Below are positions 24,745-35,332 of a stretch of DNA of 64,000 bases, one piece after another. Within the stretch, counting starts at the first letter, position 1, and the number at the start of each line of letters is the position of its first letter. The notes beneath the pieces were generated by a model that worked only from the letters and a program-made list of their open reading frames with translations, ran no database searches and was not told the origin of the DNA. The stretch is from Phenylobacterium conjunctum (GTDB taxonomy: Bacteria > Pseudomonadota > Alphaproteobacteria > Caulobacterales > Caulobacteraceae), in the NCBI RefSeq assembly GCF_042679085.1, contig NZ_JBHTLQ010000004.1, forward strand, positions 1-64,000, given 5' to 3'. Made by a program: the position numbers and the translations under genes.

Positions 24745-26745
24745 TCAGAAGCTGTAGCCGACACCGATCCGCAGGCTGCGGCCCGGCAGCGGGGCCAGGT
24801 CCTTCAGGAACGAGGCGTGCTCGCGCGCCTGGGAGTCGGTCAGGTTGCGGCCATCGATCAGGATCTTGAAGTCCTGGTTCTTGAGCGGGCGGAAGACCAG
24901 CGAAGCGTTCAGCATCTCATAGCTGTCGGTGGGCAGCTCATGCTCGGCCACCCGGTTCTGGTCCGCCACGTGGCGCAGCTCGAGCTTGCCGGTCCACCAG
25001 CCGCCCTCGAAGATCGCCCGGCCGGTCACCGACCAGGGCGGCACCCGCGCGGCGGGGCCCAGGTCGGTCTCGCCATGCACATAGTCGGCGCCGCCCTCGA
25101 AGGTCAGGCTGCGCTCGCCGTCCTGCCAGAACAGGTAGGAGACCTCGGCCTCGGTCCCGTAGAACTTGGCCTCGGTCTGGACGAAGTGGAACACGTCGAG
25201 GCCGCTGCCCGCGTCCACCGCGCCGGTGCGGTAGAGGTCGATGAAGCCGTCGTACTTGGTCACATAGAGGTGCAGGTCGGCGTTCCAGCCACCGGCATTG
25301 TAGTGCAGGGTCGCATCCGCGGCGTAGGACACCTCGTTGTCCAGCTTGGTGTCGCCGACCTCATAGGCCAGGGTCGCCGGGTGCGGGCCGTCGGCGAACA
25401 GTTCCTCCTCGCTAGGCGCGCGGCTGGTGCGCGACAGGGCCAGGCCCAGGAACCAGCCCTCGGCCGGTCGGACAAAGGCTCCCAGCGAAGCCGAGACATT
25501 GGTGAAGTCCGCCTTGCCGGCCAGGCTGTCCAGCTTGCGCTGATCCAGGCGCAGGCCGCCTTCGACACCCCAGCTGTCCTTGTCCAGGCGTTGCAGGGTG
25601 AAGACGCCGGCCTCGGTGATCTTGGTGCGCGGCACCAGGGCCTCGTCGCCGATGGCGTCGAAGTCACGCTTCAGGGCCTGGACGCCCACCGCGCCCTGCC
25701 AACCGTCCTGGGCGCGCTGGATGAGCTCGACGCGGGCCTCCCAGCCGTCGGACAGGAAGGTGGTGCCCGGATCCGGGCCCTCGAACTCCGTGTGGGTATA
25801 GTCGGCGTAGCCGGCGGCGAACTTGATCTTGTCGAAGGGACCGAGGTCGACGTTCAGCGCCCCGCGGGCGTCGTAACGGGTCTGCTTCAGCCGGATCGAG
25901 ACCGGATCAGCCTCTTCGGTCGGAACGCCATAGGTGGTCTCGGTGCGCTTGGCCGCCAAGCCGATGAAGCCCGCATCGCCGGTGTAGCTCATGCCCGCGC
26001 CATAGGCGTCCAGCTTCAGGGCGGTGTTCGCAACCTTGCTGTCATCGCCGCCCAGGAAGTCCTCGCCGTCCTCAGCCGCCAGCCGCGCCGACTTGGCCGG
26101 GACCGGGATGCTGTAGTCCTTGCTCTCCTTGTGGACCCCGTCGATCGTGAAGTTCCAGGGGCCGGTCCCGGCCTTCAGGGCGCCGGAATAGCTCTGACCC
26201 TTGTCCACGGTGGAGCCATCGGCCAGGACGCGGCCATGGACGCCGTCCACCGGCTGGTCCGGAATGCGGTCGTCGATGATATTGACCACCCCGCCGATGG
26301 CCGAGCCGCCATAGGCGAGCGCCGCCGGACCGCGCAGCACCTCGATGCGCTCGGCCTCCTGCGGGTCGGTGGCCACCTGGTGGTCGGGGGACAGGGCCGA
26401 GGCGTCGATCTGGCCCACCCCGTTGGTCAGCACCATCACCCGAGGGCCGGACAGCCCCCGGATCACCGGGCGGCTCGCGCCGGGACCGAAGAAGGTGGAG
26501 CGCACGCCCGGCATGCCGTTCAGCACATCGCCCAGGCCGCCCGAAGGCGCCTGGTCCAGATCGTCGCGCTTGACCACGTCGACGCTGGTGGTGGTGGAGT
26601 CGATGGAGACTACATAGGGCGCGCCCGTGACCACCAGTTCGGAGACGGCGTTGGGCGTCCCGGCCTCTTCGGCGGCGTGGGCGGCGCCTGTGGCCAGGGA
26701 CAGGGCGGCCGCGCTGGCGGCGGCGAACAGGGCGGTGCGACGCAT
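24745..26745 (-). CDS. TonB-dependent outer-membrane receptor, probable zinc uptake
   Basis: 666 aa from the ATG at 26745, which has AGGGGA upstream (a GTG at 26778 is less likely). A signal peptide (MRRTALFAAASAAALSLATGAAHA) is followed by a plug domain (DVVKRDDLDQAPSGGLGDVLNGMPGV ... IEVLRGPAALAYGGSAIGGVVNI, about 55-165) and a 22-strand barrel ending in a terminal Phe (RSLRIGVGYSF). Its divergence from a Zur-like gene with two zinc-box palindromes between them suggests a ZnuD-like zinc transporter that is de-repressed under zinc starvation. The receptor has few His-rich loops, so the substrate rests mostly on context. Confidence 0.88.
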   Translation of the reverse strand: MRRTALFAAASAAALSLATGAAHAAEEAGTPNAVSELVVTGAPYVVSIDSTTTSVDVVKRDDLDQAPSGGLGDVLNGMPGVRSTFFGPGASRPVIRGLSGPRVMVLTNGVGQIDASALSPDHQVATDPQEAERIEVLRGPAALAYGGSAIGGVVNIIDDRIPDQPVDGVHGRVLADGSTVDKGQSYSGALKAGTGPWNFTIDGVHKESKDYSIPVPAKSARLAAEDGEDFLGGDDSKVANTALKLDAYGAGMSYTGDAGFIGLAAKRTETTYGVPTEEADPVSIRLKQTRYDARGALNVDLGPFDKIKFAAGYADYTHTEFEGPDPGTTFLSDGWEARVELIQRAQDGWQGAVGVQALKRDFDAIGDEALVPRTKITEAGVFTLQRLDKDSWGVEGGLRLDQRKLDSLAGKADFTNVSASLGAFVRPAEGWFLGLALSRTSRAPSEEELFADGPHPATLAYEVGDTKLDNEVSYAADATLHYNAGGWNADLHLYVTKYDGFIDLYRTGAVDAGSGLDVFHFVQTEAKFYGTEAEVSYLFWQDGERSLTFEGGADYVHGETDLGPAARVPPWSVTGRAIFEGGWWTGKLELRHVADQNRVAEHELPTDSYEMLNASLVFRPLKNQDFKILIDGRNLTDSQAREHASFLKDLAPLPGRSLRIGVGYSF

Positions 26746-26782
26746 GAAAGTCCCCTGCAGAGGGGTTGAAAACCGCACCCTC

Positions 26783-26820
26783 TGTTATGAAATAACACTA
26801 AGGGATCGTTATGAGATAAC
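26783..26820. promoter_or_regulatory. Two Zur-box-like palindromes
   Basis: TGTTATGAAATAACA (26783-26797) and GTTATGAGATAAC (26808-26820) are near-identical palindromes with centres 24 bp apart in the region between the receptor and zur genes. They resemble the GTTAT/ATAAC zinc boxes of alphaproteobacterial Zur. A further partial ATAAC occurs at 26821-26825. They could serve both divergent genes. Confidence 0.75.
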
Positions 26821-26882
26821 ATAACCAGCCGTCAAGCCCGGATACGCCTTCGGTTGCGGGAAATCGCGGAGACGAGTAGCCA

Positions 26883-27368
26883 ATGGACATGGGAGCCGAC
26901 TGTCATCACGCCGAGGGCGCACATCCGGGCCTGAAGGGCCAGGCTCTCAGCCACGCCCTGGTTGAGGCCGAGCGCCGCTGCGCCGCCACCCAGGAGCGCC
27001 TGACCGCCCCGCGCCGCCGGGTGCTGGAGCTGTTGCTGGAGGCCAATGGCCCGTTGAAGGCCTACGACCTCATCGCGGCCTTCGGCGCCCATGGCGAACC
27101 GGCCAAGCCGCCCACCGTCTATCGCGCCCTGGAGTTCCTGGAGCGCCTGGGTTTCGCCCACCGGATCGAGAGCCTGAACGCCTATGTGCCCTGCCGGCTG
27201 GACGGCCAGGGCCACCGGGCGGCCTTCGTGATCTGCGAGTGCTGCGGCGCGGCCGAAGAGTTCGAACCCGACTTCGACGCCCAACTCGCCGCCGCCGCCC
27301 CCTCCCGCTACGCCGTCCGCGCGGTGACTCTGGAAGCGCGGGGGCTGTGTCCGGCGTGTCAGGGCTAG
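26883..27368 (+). CDS. zur: Fur-family repressor, Zur-like
   Basis: 161 aa. The winged helix (APRRRVLELLLEANGPLKAYDLIAAF ... PPTVYRALEFLERLGFAHRIES) is followed by the dimerisation domain. Structural-zinc cysteines are ICECCG (about 120-124) and the terminal CPACQ (about 157-160). The N-terminus is His/Cys-rich (DMGADCHH). The H-rich FRHxHHH-type motif of iron-sensing Fur is absent, and the neighbouring zinc-box palindromes and TonB receptor point to Zur. No membrane zinc ABC genes are in the window. Confidence 0.85.
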   Translation: MDMGADCHHAEGAHPGLKGQALSHALVEAERRCAATQERLTAPRRRVLELLLEANGPLKAYDLIAAFGAHGEPAKPPTVYRALEFLERLGFAHRIESLNAYVPCRLDGQGHRAAFVICECCGAAEEFEPDFDAQLAAAAPSRYAVRAVTLEARGLCPACQG

Positions 27369-27393
27369 AGAGCTTGGCCTAGGCGGGCTGTTT

Positions 27394-27586
27394 GTCCACG
27401 AACCACACGAACCCCACGAACAAGCCCGCCCCAAATCCCGCTCATCCCGGCGAAGGCCGGGACCCAGGTGAAGTCCAGGGCGTCCGAACTGTGATCACCA
27501 GCGCCATATGATCTGGACCCCGGCGTTCGCCGGGGTGAGCGGGTCGGGGATGAGGTCCGTTCGTGTGGTTCGTGTGGTTCGTGGAC
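27394..27586. repeat. Nested inverted-repeat element (repeat family A inside 9-nt-periodic arms)
   Basis: The outer arms (27394-27421 and 27559-27586, 28 nt each) are inverted copies with one mismatch. They are built from 9-nt units of the type GTTCGTGTG. Inside lies a second inverted pair: CCCGGCGAAGGCCGGGACC-type arm in 27437-27473 and its partner in 27511-27543. The inner pair recurs at 38805-38922. The element fills the 302-base gap between zur and arfB, and the right outer arm reaches to 85 bases before the arfB start. Confidence 0.85.
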
Positions 27587-27670
27587 AGTCTGACGGCTCA
27601 GCCCCGTGCATTGCAGCCGCCGCCAGCGTACCCTGTCCCCACCCCTTCAACCGAGCCCCTCCGCGACCCC

Positions 27671-28096
27671 ATGATCGAGATCCGCCCCGGCCTCTCCCTG
27701 GACGAGAGCGAGATCGTCGAGCGGTTCATCCGCGCCGCCGGGCCGGGGGGCCAGAACGTCAACAAGGTCTCGACGGCGGTGGAGCTGCGCTTTGACGTGC
27801 GCCGCTCGCCCTCCCTGCCCAATGAGGTGGCGATCCGGTTGATGAAGCTGGCGGGGCGCAGGCTGACCCAGGACGGCGTCCTGGTGCTCACCGCCATGAC
27901 CCACCGGACCCAGGAGCGGAACCGGGCCGAGGCCCTGGAACGGTTGGTCGAGCTGGTCCGCAAGGCCGCCGAGCCCCCGCCGCCGCCGCGCAAGAAGACC
28001 AAGCCCACCCTCGCCTCCAAGGTCCGCCGGGTAGAGGCCAAGGTGCGGCGCGGCGGGGTCAAGGCCGGCCGCGGCAAGGTGCGCCACGACGACTGA
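27671..28096 (+). CDS. arfB: Ribosome-rescue hydrolase ArfB
   Basis: A GGQ-type peptidyl-tRNA hydrolase that frees ribosomes stalled on messages without a stop codon. 141 aa. The release domain has AAGPGGQNVNKVSTAVELRFDV (GGQ near residue 27). The basic C-terminal tail (RKKTKPTLASKVRRVEAKVRRGGVKAGRGKVRHDD) is what inserts in the empty mRNA channel. The ATG at 27671 is at the conserved family start; an upstream extension would be coded by a repeat element. It may back up or replace tmRNA-based rescue. Confidence 0.93.
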   Translation: MIEIRPGLSLDESEIVERFIRAAGPGGQNVNKVSTAVELRFDVRRSPSLPNEVAIRLMKLAGRRLTQDGVLVLTAMTHRTQERNRAEALERLVELVRKAAEPPPPPRKKTKPTLASKVRRVEAKVRRGGVKAGRGKVRHDD

Positions 28097-28191
28097 CGAG
28101 AGGCGGCAATGCCCAGAGCTGGGCGCCGCTCGCCGAACATGCTCATCGAAGACCTTGGCGCGCGCGCGTCAGCGGGCCTATGGTGACCGCC

Positions 28192-28734
28192 ATGAAACGG
28201 ACCGTCCGCCTCGCGCTCGCCTCGTCCCTGCTCCTGGCCGTCGCCGCCTGTGAGACCGCCGCGCCGCCGCCGCCCCCGCCGCCTCCGGGCAATGCGGGCC
28301 CGCCCTCGGCCAATGTGTTCCGCCCGGCGGACTTCTCCTGGTCGGCGGTGCCGGGCAAGGGGCGCATCGACGGCAAGCTCGCCTTCCGCAATGGCCAGGT
28401 GACCTATAGCTGCGCCGGCGCCGGCGTGATCCTGACGCCGGAGACCCTGTGGACCCGGCGGCGGATGACCATCCTCTACAATTCGCCCAACGCCGCGGCT
28501 CTGCCCGCCGACGAGGTTCGCGCCCGCACGCCGTCCGCGCCCAATGGCGACTATTCCGCCTTCGTGCGCCGGACCACCTGCGATGCGAACAACCGCTTCA
28601 ACTTCCAGGGCCTGGCCAACGGCGCCTGGTTCGTGATCACCGTGGCCAAGCCCATCGGCGGCGGCGTCCCCGACATGGCCATCATGCGCCGCGTCGAAAT
28701 CCGCGCCGGCAAGGCGGTCAACGTCGAGCTCTAG
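28192..28734 (+). CDS. Hypothetical lipoprotein
   Basis: 180 aa from the ATG at 28192 (MKRTVRLALASS); another ATG lies at 28180. The lipobox LAVAAC places the lipidated Cys at residue 20, followed by a Pro run (APPPPPPPPG). The mature part has two Cys-containing segments (VTYSCAGAGVILTPETLW; VRRTTCDANNRFNFQGLANGAWFV) and resembles the carboxypeptidase-regulatory-like beta-sandwich fold by eye. Function unknown. It converges on clpB with a perfect palindrome between. Confidence 0.8.
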   Translation: MKRTVRLALASSLLLAVAACETAAPPPPPPPPGNAGPPSANVFRPADFSWSAVPGKGRIDGKLAFRNGQVTYSCAGAGVILTPETLWTRRRMTILYNSPNAAALPADEVRARTPSAPNGDYSAFVRRTTCDANNRFNFQGLANGAWFVITVAKPIGGGVPDMAIMRRVEIRAGKAVNVEL

Positions 28735-28737
28735 ATA

Positions 28738-28761
28738 TCCTCCCCCGCTAGCGGGGGAGGA
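28738..28761. terminator. Perfect 24-base palindrome between convergent genes (likely terminator)
   Basis: TCCTCCCCCGCT (28738-28749) is followed directly by its exact reverse complement to 28761. With no loop and no T-run it is not a textbook terminator, but it lies 3 bases past the lipoprotein stop and 10 bases from the clpB stop. The same CTCCCCCGC/GGGGGAG arms appear at 47115-47137, so it may belong to a small repeat family. Confidence 0.6.
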
Positions 28762-28771
28762 GCTTAGAGCC

Positions 28772-31354
<2,583 letters not shown>

Positions 31355-31471
31355 GGTGTCCCCTGACTAGGCGGAATAGCCGGGGAAGCCTTGATCAAGC
31401 GCAACCCCTGCAGCCTCGATGTAGTGTGGCCGTTGGGACACACAAGAGACCAGGACCGGATCTTTTGCGCC

Positions 31472-31822
31472 TCAGGACAGGCTGCGGACCACATCAGCCA
31501 GCAGGTGCGGGTCGATGGGCTTGGACAGGATCGGCGCCCCGCTGAAGGAGGCCGGCACCCCGTCGCGGCCATAGCCGGTGATCCAGGCGAAGGGCATCCG
31601 CCGCTGGCCCAGGATCGTGGCGGCCTGGAACGAGGTCTGGCCGCCGCCCAGGTTCACGTCGAGCAGGGCGAAGTCCACATCGCAGGTCTGGGCGAAGTCG
31701 GCGGCCTGGGCGGCGTTGGAGGCCACCAGGGTCACCTCGCAATTGAGCTCGGCCAGCAGGTCCTGGATCAGCATGGCCACCATGGCCTCGTCTTCCACCA
31801 CCAGAACCCGGCGCGCGCTCAT
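31472..31822 (-). CDS. Single-domain response regulator
   Basis: 116 aa, a bare receiver domain with no output domain. The acidic pocket is Glu10-Asp11 (LVVEDEAMVAMLI), the phosphorylated Asp55 is in FALLDVNLGGG, and the conserved Lys is in ILSKPID. Its ATG overlaps the stop of the histidine kinase gene (ATGA, 31819-31822), so the two form a tightly coupled pair. With no DNA-binding domain it must act through protein contact, as a phosphate shuttle or sink. Confidence 0.92.
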   Translation of the reverse strand: MSARRVLVVEDEAMVAMLIQDLLAELNCEVTLVASNAAQAADFAQTCDVDFALLDVNLGGGQTSFQAATILGQRRMPFAWITGYGRDGVPASFSGAPILSKPIDPHLLADVVRSLS

Positions 31823-32844
31823 AGGGGCGCTCCGACCACGGTGCGGATCACGCAGACCAGGCCATCGGTGCGGAAGTCCAGCCGGACCTCGCCGGACAGG
31901 TCCGAGGCCAGGGCCTCCATCATCCGCAGGCCGAAGCCATGTTCCACAGGGGCGGTGACGGCGGGTCCGCCCTGCTCCCGCCAGGTCAGGATGAGGTCCT
32001 GGCCCGCGGTTCCCCCCGCCCAGCTGATCGAAACCTGCCCGCCGCCGGCCAGGGCGCCGAACTTGCCGGCGTTGGTGAACAGCTCGTGGAGGATCAGGGC
32101 CAGGGCCACGGCGGGCTTGGGCGCCAGCCAGGCCGATGGGCCAGAGCAGGTCGTCGCGCCGCCCGCGCCATGCGCTTCCACCGCGGCGGCGACGATATCG
32201 GTCACGGCCGCCCCCTCCCAGCTCTCGCGGGTCAGGATGTCGTGGGCGCCGGCCAGGGCGACCAGGCGCTTGTTCAGGGCCAGGGCCGCTGCCCGCGGCG
32301 TTTCGGAGTTGCGCAGGGTCTGCAGGGCGATGGCCTGGACGGTGGCCAGGGTGTTCTTCACCCGATGGTTCAGCTCGTTGACCATCAGGCGCTGTAGCTC
32401 GCGGACCCGGACATCCTCGGTCACGTCGCGCAGGATGCCGGTGAACAGCCGCTCGCCGTTCTGGCGCCACTCTGTGATCGACAGCTCCAGGGTGAAGGTC
32501 GAGCCGTTCTTGCGCACCCCGGCCACGGCCCGGCCGGACCCCAGGATGCGGCGGACGCCGGTCTCGCGCTCGCCGGTGGGGGATCGTACATCGCGATAGG
32601 GCGGAGCCATGATGTCGCGGACGTTGCAGCCCTGCATCTCATCGCCGCGATAGCCGAACAGGCGGGCCGCGGCCGGGTTGCAGGCGCGGATGACCCCGTC
32701 GTCGTCTATGACGACAATGGCCTCGATCGCGGTTTCGAAGATGGTTCGAAAAAGACAGGCCTCGCCGTGCAGGCCGAGATCGTCGTCGATCTCCGACACC
32801 GGCTCCAACCTCGCCTCCCGCGCGAATTCCCCATCCTGGGTCAA
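31819..32844 (-). CDS. PAS-domain sensor histidine kinase, HWE family
   Basis: 341 aa, soluble, no membrane helix. A PAS domain (about residues 30-145: FRTIFETAIEAIVVIDDDGVIRACNPAAARLFGY ... GILRDVTED) is followed by the phosphoacceptor His160 in NELNHRVKNTLATVQAIA. The ATP domain has the N-box HELFTNAGKFGAL and the W-x-E triad (TWREQGG, about 289-291) that define the HWE kinases common in alphaproteobacteria. The start is uncertain: TTG at 32844 or GTG at 32799, neither with a good ribosome-binding site. The partner is the overlapping receiver protein. Confidence 0.9.
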   Translation of the reverse strand: MTQDGEFAREARLEPVSEIDDDLGLHGEACLFRTIFETAIEAIVVIDDDGVIRACNPAAARLFGYRGDEMQGCNVRDIMAPPYRDVRSPTGERETGVRRILGSGRAVAGVRKNGSTFTLELSITEWRQNGERLFTGILRDVTEDVRVRELQRLMVNELNHRVKNTLATVQAIALQTLRNSETPRAAALALNKRLVALAGAHDILTRESWEGAAVTDIVAAAVEAHGAGGATTCSGPSAWLAPKPAVALALILHELFTNAGKFGALAGGGQVSISWAGGTAGQDLILTWREQGGPAVTAPVEHGFGLRMMEALASDLSGEVRLDFRTDGLVCVIRTVVGAPL

Positions 32845-33031
32845 CTGAATCCGAGATAGGGGGCGGAGTAAAGCGCCACCGCGTCAGAGCGCGTGATTAG
32901 GTCCTGCGGTCTACCTTCGGTCGCAGGCCGGACTGCGGCATGGCCAAGCTTGAGTTGAGCCCGGCGAGCCGGCCGCGCACCTGGCCGAATCGCGCGCCGC
33001 AAGCCGCCCGCGCGCATTCTGGCCTCCTCGC

Positions 33032-35263
33032 CTACTGCCGGCCCATCTCCGCCTCGCCCAGGGCCTCGCCGTCCAGGTCCTGCTCCGGGTCCATGGTCAC
33101 CACAACCTGCCGCAACTTGCCCGTGAAGCTGAACGGAGCGGCATAGTCCGCCACCGGGCTACCCCGGTCGCGGCCGATGTCGAGGCCCGACCACGAGACG
33201 AAGGTGGTGAAGCCGAGCTTGGTCGCCACCTGGCCGGCCGGCTGGCCGTCCACCAGCAGGGTGAAGGTCCGCTCCGCTCCCTGCGCCACCGCCACGCCCA
33301 GCTTGTGCGGGCCGGGCGGGATGACGGCCTCGGAGCTCACCGCCACCTTGGCCCCGCCGACGTTGATCACGTGGTGCAGCCGGCCCTCGCGCAGGAACAG
33401 GCTGTAGCCGCAGGTGGCGTCGCCATGGGCCAGGATCACGCCCTGCGCCCCGTCCGGCGGGATCGTCAGGTCGGCCTCGATCCGGTAGCTGCGGCTGCGC
33501 ACGTCCGGCGCCACGTCGGACGGCAGGTGCCCCATGCCGCGATGGAAGACGAAGCGCTTGCGCGGCCCATGATAGCGCTGGGCGTTGTCGGCGAAACGCG
33601 GTCCGAACCGGTCGTCCAGGGGCAGGACCTTGGCCGCTTCCGCCTCCGCCCACCACGCCTCGACCAGGGCCTTCAGCCGCTCCGGCTCGCGCTGCGCCAG
33701 GTCGTTCGTCTCCGAGACGTCGGCGTCCAGGTGATAGAGCTCCCAGACATCGTCGTCGAAGGACTTGCCGGGCGGGTGGAAGGCCACCGCCTTCCAGCCG
33801 TCCTTCCACAGGCCCCGGTGGCCGAACATCTCGAAATACTGCGCCCGGGTCCGGGCCGGTGCGGCCGCGTCGGTCAGGCTGGCGGCGAAGCTCTCGCCCT
33901 CCAGGGCCATCTGCGGCACGCCCCAGACGTGCGCCGGCGGCTCCAGGCCCAGCAGATCCAGCACCGTGGGGACGAAGTCGCTGGCGTGGGCGAACTGGGT
34001 TCGCAGCTCGCCCCTGGCCGGCAGGCGCTTGGGCCAGGAGATGACCAGCGGGTCACGGATGCCGCCCCCGTGGGTGTTCTGCTTGTAGCGGCGCAGGGGC
34101 GTGTTGGACGCCATGGCCCAGCCCCAGGGGAAGTTCGAATGGGTGTCCGGCCCGCCGATGTCATCGATCCGGGCGATCTTCTCGGCCAGGGGCTCGGGCT
34201 TCATGTTGTAGGGGCCCATGGCGTTGATCATGCCCAGGGGCCCGCCCTCCTGGCTGGCCCCGTTGTCGGACAGCACCAGGATCAGGGTGTCCTCGCGCAG
34301 GTTCGCCTGGTCGAGGAAGGCCACCAGCCGGGCCAGGTGCTGGTCGGCGTGATCGAGCATGGCCGCATAGGCGCTCTGCAGACGGACGAACAGGCGCTGT
34401 TCGTCGGGGCTGTGCTCGGCCCAGGCCTTCACCCCGTCATTGCGCGGCGGCAGGACAGTGTCCGCGGGCACGATCCCCATGGCCTTCTGCCGGGCCAGGC
34501 GCTGCTCGCGCTCCACGTCCCACCCGTGGGCGAAGACCGCGTCATAGGACTTGATCAGTTCGGCCGGCGCCTGGTGCGGCGCATGGCAGGCGCCGAAGGC
34601 CAGCCAGGCCAGCCAGGGCGTATCCGGCGCATCCGCCGTATGGTCGGCGATATAGCGGATGGTCTGGTCCACCAGGTCGGCGGTCAGGTGATAGCCGGCC
34701 TCGAACCCGCCATCCGGCGGATCGATGGGGGTGTTGTCCCGCACGAGCTCCGGCGCGTACTGGTCGGTCTCGGCGTCCATGAAGCCGTAGTAGCGGTCAA
34801 AGCCCCGCCCCAGCGGCCAGCCGTCGAACGGCCCGGTCGGCCCGGTCTCGGTCAGCGGCGTCGCGTGCCACTTGCCCACCATGTAGCTGCGATAGCCGTG
34901 GGCCTTCAGCATCTCGGGCAGGGTTCCGGCCTCGCGGGCGATCTTGCCGCGATAGCCCGGATAGCCGCTGTCGAAATTGGCCAGGCACCCCATGCCCACC
35001 GAATGGTGGTTGCGCCCGGTCAGCAGCGCCGCCCGCGTGGTCGAGCACATGGCCGTGGTGTGGAAGCCGGTATAGCGCAGCCCCTGCCCCGCCAGGGCGT
35101 CGATGGTCGGCGTGCGGATCGGCGAGCCATAGCAGCCGAAGTCCGAGAACCCGACATCGTCGAACAGCACCACCAGGATGTTCGGCGCGCCCTTGGGCGG
35201 CGTCACCGGATCCGGCCACCAGGGTTGGGAGTCCGCCAGGGTCCGCCCGATCTTCGCCGCCAT
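33032..35263 (-). CDS. Arylsulfatase-family hydrolase with atypical CSTTR motif
   Basis: 743 aa from the ATG at 35263. Alkaline-phosphatase-superfamily core with metal-binding Asp35-Asp36 (LVVLFDDVGFSDFG) and sulfatase signatures (AALLTGRNHHSVGMG, YMVGKWHATP). The residue converted to formylglycine should be Cys73 in CSTTR. The usual motif is C-x-P-x-R, so Thr replaces Pro. A C-terminal beta-sandwich of about 190 residues (SYRIEADLTIPPDGAQGVILAHGD...) follows. No signal peptide is apparent, which suggests a cytoplasmic enzyme. Substrate unknown. An imperfect palindrome resembling a sigma-54 promoter lies just upstream. Confidence 0.87.
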   Translation of the reverse strand: MAAKIGRTLADSQPWWPDPVTPPKGAPNILVVLFDDVGFSDFGCYGSPIRTPTIDALAGQGLRYTGFHTTAMCSTTRAALLTGRNHHSVGMGCLANFDSGYPGYRGKIAREAGTLPEMLKAHGYRSYMVGKWHATPLTETGPTGPFDGWPLGRGFDRYYGFMDAETDQYAPELVRDNTPIDPPDGGFEAGYHLTADLVDQTIRYIADHTADAPDTPWLAWLAFGACHAPHQAPAELIKSYDAVFAHGWDVEREQRLARQKAMGIVPADTVLPPRNDGVKAWAEHSPDEQRLFVRLQSAYAAMLDHADQHLARLVAFLDQANLREDTLILVLSDNGASQEGGPLGMINAMGPYNMKPEPLAEKIARIDDIGGPDTHSNFPWGWAMASNTPLRRYKQNTHGGGIRDPLVISWPKRLPARGELRTQFAHASDFVPTVLDLLGLEPPAHVWGVPQMALEGESFAASLTDAAAPARTRAQYFEMFGHRGLWKDGWKAVAFHPPGKSFDDDVWELYHLDADVSETNDLAQREPERLKALVEAWWAEAEAAKVLPLDDRFGPRFADNAQRYHGPRKRFVFHRGMGHLPSDVAPDVRSRSYRIEADLTIPPDGAQGVILAHGDATCGYSLFLREGRLHHVINVGGAKVAVSSEAVIPPGPHKLGVAVAQGAERTFTLLVDGQPAGQVATKLGFTTFVSWSGLDIGRDRGSPVADYAAPFSFTGKLRQVVVTMDPEQDLDGEALGEAEMGRQ

Positions 35264-35289
35264 GACCTGCTCCCGTCCCGCACAAGTTA

Positions 35290-35308
35290 TTGGCACGAAA
35301 ACTGCCAG
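35290..35308 (-). promoter_or_regulatory. TGGCA-N7-TGCCA palindrome, sigma-54-like
   Basis: TGGCACGAAAACTGCCA (35291-35307) has its GG and GC dinucleotides at sigma-54 spacing on both strands. On the minus strand a transcript would start near 35281, 18 bases before the sulfatase ATG. It could equally be an operator for a dimeric regulator such as a LysR protein. Confidence 0.4.
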
Positions 35309-35332
35309 TTAGGCGGCGGGTCTGGCTAGAGG

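Noticed and set aside
27563..27670. A 36-residue N-terminal extension of ArfB
   Set aside because: It would be coded by the right arm of a repeat element (MWFVWFVDSL...) and precedes the conserved ATG of the family at 27671.
31355..31420. A heat-shock (sigma-32) promoter before clpB
   Set aside because: CTTGAT and CCCC occur on the minus strand, but they are only about 8 bases apart, too close for the expected spacing, and the -10 lacks CCCCAT.
32940..33146. A 68-codon plus-strand frame in the gap before the sulfatase gene
   Set aside because: It overlaps the end of the sulfatase gene, has no ribosome-binding site and no recognisable protein features.
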